A stretch of DNA of 63,364 nt from Sphingosinicella sp. CPCC 101087 (GTDB lineage: Bacteria > Pseudomonadota > Alphaproteobacteria > Sphingomonadales > Sphingomonadaceae), in assembly GCF_004151485.1 (NCBI RefSeq), contig NZ_SBFF01000016.1, forward strand, positions 1 through 63,364, given 5' to 3'. Positions within the stretch are counted from its first letter, which is position 1; every line of letters begins with the position of its first letter. Both the position numbers and the translations under genes were made by a program. This document shows, one piece after another, positions 59,355 to 63,364 of the stretch. The notes beneath the pieces were generated by a model that was not told the DNA's origin, ran no database searches, and was given only the letters and a program-made list of their open reading frames with translations.

Positions 59355-59996
59355 TCAGGCCGCGCGCTGCTTCAGCTCTTGCAGCATCTCGTCCGGATGA
59401 ACGTAGAGCGGATTCTCCTGGAGAACGCCGCCGATGATCACCATCGGGTGGGTGCGCAGGATGTCCATCACGACGCTGCCGCTATACTTGGTGAGATCGT
59501 ACACGCAGACAATCGGGTCGGGATATTTCGGGATGATATAATTCAGTTTCGCCTCATACTCGACAATGTCGGTGACCCCAGGCGCCGCCTCCAACGCCCA
59601 TTCCATATTGCCCATGAGGCGGGTGAGCTTGTGCTTGGCGCGATTGGATTCGAGTATTTCCTCGAGAATCGCGACCATCCGGTCGCCGTCGAAATATCCG
59701 TCCTTCAGGTAGGCGTCCTCCCAGTGAAGGACTTCGAGCTGCCCCGATTCCTGGGCCGCCTCGACGTCGATGCCGCAGTCCGCGCAGGCGCAGAGATGAT
59801 CGTCGTGAAGTCGCGAGTCGACGATGTGAAAGAGCTTCTCGCCCCGCTCGTAGCCCTCCTGAAAGAAAGGCATGAGGATCTTGTTCTGCTCCTCCCGAGA
59901 GTTGAAGAAGGCGCAGACGTGGCGAGCCTCCTTGAGCGTTCGACCGGCAAGCCGAACGGGAAGGGACGCGTCATCGGTCTGGGGACGTGAGCTCAT
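59355..59996 (-). CDS. MEDS domain sensory protein
   Basis: 213 residues. The single MEDS (DcmR-sensory-like) domain is visible from HVCAFFNSREEQNKILMPFF near residue 27 through GEKLFHIVDSRLHDDHL near 52, VLHWEDAYLKDGYFDGDRMV near 89 and LMGNMEWALEAAPGVTDIVE near 125 to PIVCVYDLTKYSGSVVMDIL near 160. MEDS proteins are proposed ligand or redox sensors of two-component systems. The GAF-GAF kinase follows in the same operon. The three Cys within CACADCG (near 69-74) could bind metal or sense redox state. Confidence 0.9.
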   Translation of the reverse strand: MSSRPQTDDASLPVRLAGRTLKEARHVCAFFNSREEQNKILMPFFQEGYERGEKLFHIVDSRLHDDHLCACADCGIDVEAAQESGQLEVLHWEDAYLKDGYFDGDRMVAILEEILESNRAKHKLTRLMGNMEWALEAAPGVTDIVEYEAKLNYIIPKYPDPIVCVYDLTKYSGSVVMDILRTHPMVIIGGVLQENPLYVHPDEMLQELKQRAA

Positions 59997-60290
59997 GCGG
60001 GTCTCCTGTGTTCACTCACTCCCCCCCCCGACGCTGTCCTATGCTATTGCCGTGGCGGCATGTCTACCTCGCATGGCAGTCACAACATGCGGAGAAAAAG
60101 AGCGGCGCAACGCGCCGGTGAAGCTCGGGCCGAGGTACGAAGTCAGGTCCAAAGACGTGGGCCTTACGCCGAGGAGGCGCAGGCTGCGGCGGAGCCTTTT
60201 CCGACAGCCGCGCGCACGCTGTTGTCCGACCGGTGTCCGTCCGCCGGCCACCGTTAGGACGTCGCCACCCATTGTGCTACGGGCCGCAAA

Positions 60291-61076
60291 ATGGTCCTTA
60301 CTCGCAACAACGTAAACGTTTCGGGCAGCGGTTCGCGCGCCATGATGTTCGCCCATGGATTTGGCTGCGATCAGCACATGTGGGGGAGCGTCGCCCGGGC
60401 GTTCGAACCCGACTTCAGAGTGGTCTTGTTCGACCATGTGGGTGCCGGGCGCTCCGACCTTTCGGCTTACGATCCGGCAAAATATGGCAGCCTTGAAGGC
60501 TATGCCGACGATGTGGTGGAGATCGGGAACGCCCTGGGCCTGACCAATGCGGTGTTCGTCGGCCACTCCGTAAGCGCCATGATCGGCGCCTTGGCCACGT
60601 TGAAGGCGCCCGGCATGTTCGCCGACCTCGTCATGGTCGGGCCCTCTCCCCGATACATCGATGACGAAGGCTATTTCGGTGGGTTCTCCCGGAGCCAGGT
60701 GGAGGAATTGCTCGAGTTCCTGGCTGAAAATCATCTTGGCTGGTCGGCAGCGATGGCGCCGGCGATCATGGGCAATCCGGACCGCCCGGAGCTTGGCGAA
60801 GCGCTGACCAACAGCTTTTGCAACACCGACCCGGATATAGCGAGGGAGTTTGCCCGCGTGACCTTCCTGTCGGATAACCGTGCGGACCTGCCGAATATCA
60901 AGGCGCGCACGCTCGTCCTGCAATGCCGCGAGGACATTATCGCTCCGCCGAGCGTGGGCGAATATGTGCACGAGCGGATCTCGAACAGCCGCTTCGTCAT
61001 GCTGAATGCCACGGGCCACTGCCCGAATCTGAGCGCCCCGGAAGAGGTGACGGCGGCGATCCGCGCCTTTGTCTGA
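60291..61076 (+). CDS. Alpha/beta hydrolase, RsbQ-like
   Basis: 261 residues. The nucleophile is Ser in VGHSVSAMIG near residue 94, the acid Asp near 215 in LVLQCREDIIAPP and the His in NATGHCPNLSAPEEV near 244. The opening MMFAHGFGCDQHMW near 18 and VLFDHVGAGRSD near 45 are characteristic of RsbQ and its plant KAI2/D14 relatives. In Bacillus, RsbQ hydrolyses an unknown small molecule and signals to the PAS domain of RsbP. Here the next gene, overlapping by 8 nt, encodes a PAS histidine kinase, so an analogous sensing pair is likely. Confidence 0.93.
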   Translation: MVLTRNNVNVSGSGSRAMMFAHGFGCDQHMWGSVARAFEPDFRVVLFDHVGAGRSDLSAYDPAKYGSLEGYADDVVEIGNALGLTNAVFVGHSVSAMIGALATLKAPGMFADLVMVGPSPRYIDDEGYFGGFSRSQVEELLEFLAENHLGWSAAMAPAIMGNPDRPELGEALTNSFCNTDPDIAREFARVTFLSDNRADLPNIKARTLVLQCREDIIAPPSVGEYVHERISNSRFVMLNATGHCPNLSAPEEVTAAIRAFV

Positions 61077-62184
61077 GATTCGTCCCACCGAGGATCTCGC
61101 CGACCTCTACGAGAATGCACCGTGCGGCTACGTATCGCTCTCGCCCGACGCACGCATCGTCAAGGTGAACCGCACTCTGGCCGACTGGCTCGGCATCTCG
61201 GCGGTTCAGCTGCTCGGACGTCCGATATTCGAGCTCCTGAGCTTTGGGGGCCGGATAGCCTACGAAACCCATCTGGCTCCGCTGCTTCGCCTGCAGGGCT
61301 TCGTGCACGAAATCGCGCTGGACCTCCTGCGTTCCGACGGCACCAAGATCCCGGTGATCGCCAACGCGGCTGAGAAACGCGGATCAGCCGGACAGCATCA
61401 TTTCACGCGGCTGACGCTGTTCAAGGCAGTGGACCGGCGCACATATGAACGGAGCCTGGTGGAAGCGCGGGTCAAAGCCGAGGCAGCCGCGAGGGCGGAG
61501 CAGGATGCCGCGACCTTACGCGAACAGTTCATCGCCGTCCTCGGGCATGACCTGCGCAACCCGCTGGCCGCGATCGCCGCGGGCGTTCGCATGCTCGAGG
61601 AGGGCGAGGCGTTGAGCGAACGCGGCCGCCTCATCACCAGGGAGATGGGAGCGGGCGCCGCACGCGCTTCCGCGCTGATCGACGATGTCCTCGATTTCGC
61701 CCGCGGCCGCCTCGGCGGCGGACTTCCGATTTCGCCGGACCGCAAGCAGCCGCTCACTCCGGTTCTGGCGCAGGTCGTTGCCGAGGTGCGAGCCATCTTT
61801 CCGGACCGATCGATAGAAGAGCATTTCGCGCTCGAGGAGCCGATCTATTGTGACCGCGCCCGCATCGGTCAATTGGCTCAGAATCTTCTCTCGAATGCGG
61901 TCACGCACGGCGCTCCCGACATTCCGATCAAGGTAGAGGCGGTCACCGACGAGTCCTGCTTCGTCTTCTCGGTCGCGAATGGCGGTGAACCGATACCGGC
62001 GGCCGCGATGGCGCAGCTATTCCAGCCTTTCTTCCGGGGCGCCGTGCGAAAGAGCCAGCACGGCCTAGGGCTCGGCCTCTTCATCGTCAGCGAGATCGCG
62101 AAGGCGCACGGCGGGACGATGACGGTGTCGTCCGGCGAGGAGGAGACACGCTTCACCTTCACCATGCCCCTGGCGGCTCAATAG
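61069..62184 (+). CDS. PAS-domain sensor histidine kinase, partner of the RsbQ-like hydrolase
   Basis: 371 residues, soluble. The PAS domain spans ~10-125 (YENAPCGYVSLSPDARIVKVN). A short coiled coil (SLVEARVKAEAAARAEQDAA) leads to the HisKA box FIAVLGHDLRNPLAAIAAGV near 158 with the phospho-His. HATPase follows (NLLSNAVTHGAPDIPIK near 268, HGLGLGLFIVSEIAKAHGG near 325). The start is TTG 61069, overlapping the hydrolase stop by 8 nt, so translation is coupled. The PAS N-terminus resembles the YENAPCGY type found with RsbQ-like partners. No response regulator is adjacent. Confidence 0.92.
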   Translation: MSEIRPTEDLADLYENAPCGYVSLSPDARIVKVNRTLADWLGISAVQLLGRPIFELLSFGGRIAYETHLAPLLRLQGFVHEIALDLLRSDGTKIPVIANAAEKRGSAGQHHFTRLTLFKAVDRRTYERSLVEARVKAEAAARAEQDAATLREQFIAVLGHDLRNPLAAIAAGVRMLEEGEALSERGRLITREMGAGAARASALIDDVLDFARGRLGGGLPISPDRKQPLTPVLAQVVAEVRAIFPDRSIEEHFALEEPIYCDRARIGQLAQNLLSNAVTHGAPDIPIKVEAVTDESCFVFSVANGGEPIPAAAMAQLFQPFFRGAVRKSQHGLGLGLFIVSEIAKAHGGTMTVSSGEEETRFTFTMPLAAQ

Positions 62185-62362
62185 GTTCTTCAGCCTGGCC
62201 ACGCGGGCACCGATCGCATGGTTGGCCGATCGGAGGGGAGGCGCAGCGCGATATGGCTCTCGCGCCGTTCGCCTGTCCAGCGGCGGCTGCAGGGATGCGG
62301 CGCCCCCAGGCGTGCGTCCCCGGTAGGCATCATGGCCCTCCTTGCCGTAGCCGGACGCCCGG

Positions 62363-62650
62363 TTAGACGTCGTCGCTGATCGGGAAGAGGAAGTATCCGC
62401 GCTCCGAAACGCCGTTCGTTATCTGGAGGGGAGTCGCTCCGACCCGGCGATCGCCGGGCGACACGAGAACCTGTTTTTCATAGATCCAGGCCGACCCCGT
62501 ATGCGGCAAATTCCCGCCTGTCGCGTCAGCGGTGAGCGCGCCCCGCCAGCTGTCGTTCTTAACGAACTTGTGGAGGAGAAGGCCCGGTACGACACCAGGC
62601 GCTTCCGAGGGCGGGCGCGCCGCCCCGACAATGGTCATCTTGTCGCTCAT
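62363..62650 (-). CDS. Hypothetical protein downstream of groEL
   Basis: 95 residues, unrecognised. The ATG at 62650 is preceded by GAAGGAGAAACG and begins 13 nt after the groEL stop, so it is probably the last gene of the groEL operon. The sequence has PPSEAPGVVPGLLLHKFVKN near residue 13 and GSAWIYEKQVLVSPGDRRVG near 52. There are no Cys, no signal peptide and no membrane segment. It may be a small beta-rich soluble protein; function unknown. Confidence 0.75.
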   Translation of the reverse strand: MSDKMTIVGAARPPSEAPGVVPGLLLHKFVKNDSWRGALTADATGGNLPHTGSAWIYEKQVLVSPGDRRVGATPLQITNGVSERGYFLFPISDDV

Positions 62651-62663
62651 CGCCGTTTCTCCT

Positions 62664-63364
62664 TCAGTAGCTCATGCCACCCGTAGAGCCGGTGGGCTGG
62701 GAGGAGGCGGAAGGCTGATCCTCCTGGAGTTCGGCGACGGCTGCTTCGGTGGTGATGAGGAGACCGGCGACCGACGCTGCGTCCTGCAGCGCGGAGCGAA
62801 CGACCTTCGTGGGATCGATGACGCCGGAACCGACGAGATCCTCGTAAACCTCGGTCTGGGCGTTGAAGCCGAAGTTCCGGTTGTCCTGGTCCATCAGCTT
62901 GCCGGCAACCACGGCGCCGTCGAAGCCAGAATTTTCGGCGATCTGGCGAAGGGGCGATTGGAGTGCGCGCCGGACGATATCGACGCCGCGTGTCTGCTCT
63001 TCATTGGCGCCGGCGAATCCGTCCAGAGCCTTAGAGGCATAGAGCAGCGCCGTGCCGCCGCCGGGGACGATCCCTTCCTCGACCGCAGCGCGCGTGGCGC
63101 TGAGCGCATCGTCGACGCGGTCCTTGCGCTCCTGAACCTCCAATTCCGAGGAGCCGCCGACTTTGATGATCGCGACGCCACCGGCGAGCTTCGCCAGCCG
63201 CTCCTGCAGCTTCTCCATATCATATTCGCTGTCGGAACGCTCGATCTGGCCCCGGATGGCGTCGATTCGGTTCTTGATCGCTTCGGAGCCGCCGGCGCCG
63301 TCGACGACGGTCGTCTTGTCCTTGTCGATGGTGACGCGCTTGGCCTGGCCCAGCATGTTCAGCG
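62664..63364 (-). CDS. groEL: Chaperonin GroEL, C-terminal part (5' end outside window)
   Basis: The last ~233 residues of a 60-kDa chaperonin; the gene runs off the right edge. [20 protein letters not shown] opens the visible part. [19 protein letters not shown] and [17 protein letters not shown] are the conserved equatorial segments, and [16 protein letters not shown] is near the end. The tail [13 protein letters not shown] differs from the canonical GGM-repeat ending in GGMDF, which hints at a secondary GroEL paralogue. Wording such as [12 protein letters not shown] and [18 protein letters not shown] also departs from the usual sequence. A small unrecognised gene follows after 13 nt. Confidence 0.95.
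   Translation of the reverse strand, partial: LNMLGQAKRVTIDKDKTTVVDGAGGSEAIKNRIDAIRGQIERSDSEYDMEKLQERLAKLAGGVAIIKVGGSSELEVQERKDRVDDALSATRAAVEEGIVPGGGTALLYASKALDGFAGANEEQTRGVDIVRRALQSPLRQIAENSGFDGAVVAGKLMDQDNRNFGFNAQTEVYEDLVGSGVIDPTKVVRSALQDAASVAGLLITTEAAVAELQEDQPSASSQPTGSTGGMSY

Noticed and set aside
1-63364. tRNA, rRNA or CRISPR loci
   Set aside because: Reading through the window I saw no cloverleaf-like tRNA, rRNA segment or regularly spaced repeats; a tRNAscan/CRISPR search would be decisive.

Overview
The window looks like a chromosomal segment of a GC-rich sphingomonad (Alphaproteobacteria, Sphingomonadales). Supporting points: a TonB-dependent receptor of the type common in this order, a crtY-crtI-crtB carotenoid operon next to a sterol-desaturase-type (CrtG-like) hydroxylase, candidate EcfG-type stress promoters (GGAAC-N16/17-CGTT), HWE and MEDS sensory proteins, and many GTG/TTG starts. 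The genus cannot be fixed from sequence alone. I saw no rRNA, tRNA, CRISPR array or intact insertion sequence.

Positions 1-35,400 are one large catabolic superlocus for CoA-activated and methoxylated or hydroxylated aromatic acids. In order it holds: a partial ThDP enzyme and a two-headed acyl-CoA dehydrogenase, an SDR, a TonB-dependent receptor, then an operon of NDP-forming acyl-CoA synthetase, crotonase, thiolase-like protein and DUF35 protein. Next come a D-2-hydroxyacid dehydrogenase with a glycerate-kinase-like gene, a decayed amidohydrolase, an MFS transporter, and a LigB-like / RraA / RraA / LigJ-like ring-cleavage operon. These are followed by a FAD oxidoreductase and Rieske oxygenase, a MarR regulator and aldehyde dehydrogenase, a second ThDP enzyme, a MetE/EaCoMT-like zinc protein and a mandelate/lactate-type FMN dehydrogenase. 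The stretch closes with a MarR regulator co-transcribed with a feruloyl-CoA hydratase/lyase homologue, a second MFS transporter, and a second Rieske + FAD oxidoreductase pair. A plausible flow is: aryl-propanoid uptake, CoA thioester formation, dehydrogenation, retro-aldol chain cleavage to an aryl aldehyde plus acetyl-CoA, oxidation to the aryl acid, Rieske O-demethylation or hydroxylation, and extradiol-type ring opening ending in LigJ/LigK-like steps. Three short motifs, each present twice, tie distant genes into regulons.

Positions 35,400-44,100 are accessory and partly decayed: an outer-membrane barrel remnant, a YdeI/OmdA-like protein and a lipoprotein serine hydrolase. They also hold a SoxR module (soxR divergent from an FMN reductase and a receiver-like/arylamine N-acetyltransferase fusion, with a SoxR box), a methyltransferase, a CPA1 antiporter and a PRC-barrel protein.

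Positions 44,100-51,600 are the carotenoid block: a sulfotransferase translationally coupled to crtZ, convergent with crtY-crtI-crtB, then a CrtG-like hydroxylase, a DUF2141 protein and ispH. Sulfated hydroxy-carotenoids are the natural prediction.

Positions 51,600-63,364 are rich in signalling and stress genes: a PAS-PAS hybrid histidine kinase, an HWE-type GAF kinase, GtrA, an iron-containing redox enzyme, a MEDS protein with a GAF-GAF hybrid kinase, an RsbQ-like hydrolase overlapping a PAS histidine kinase, a small hypothetical gene and the 3' part of groEL at the edge.
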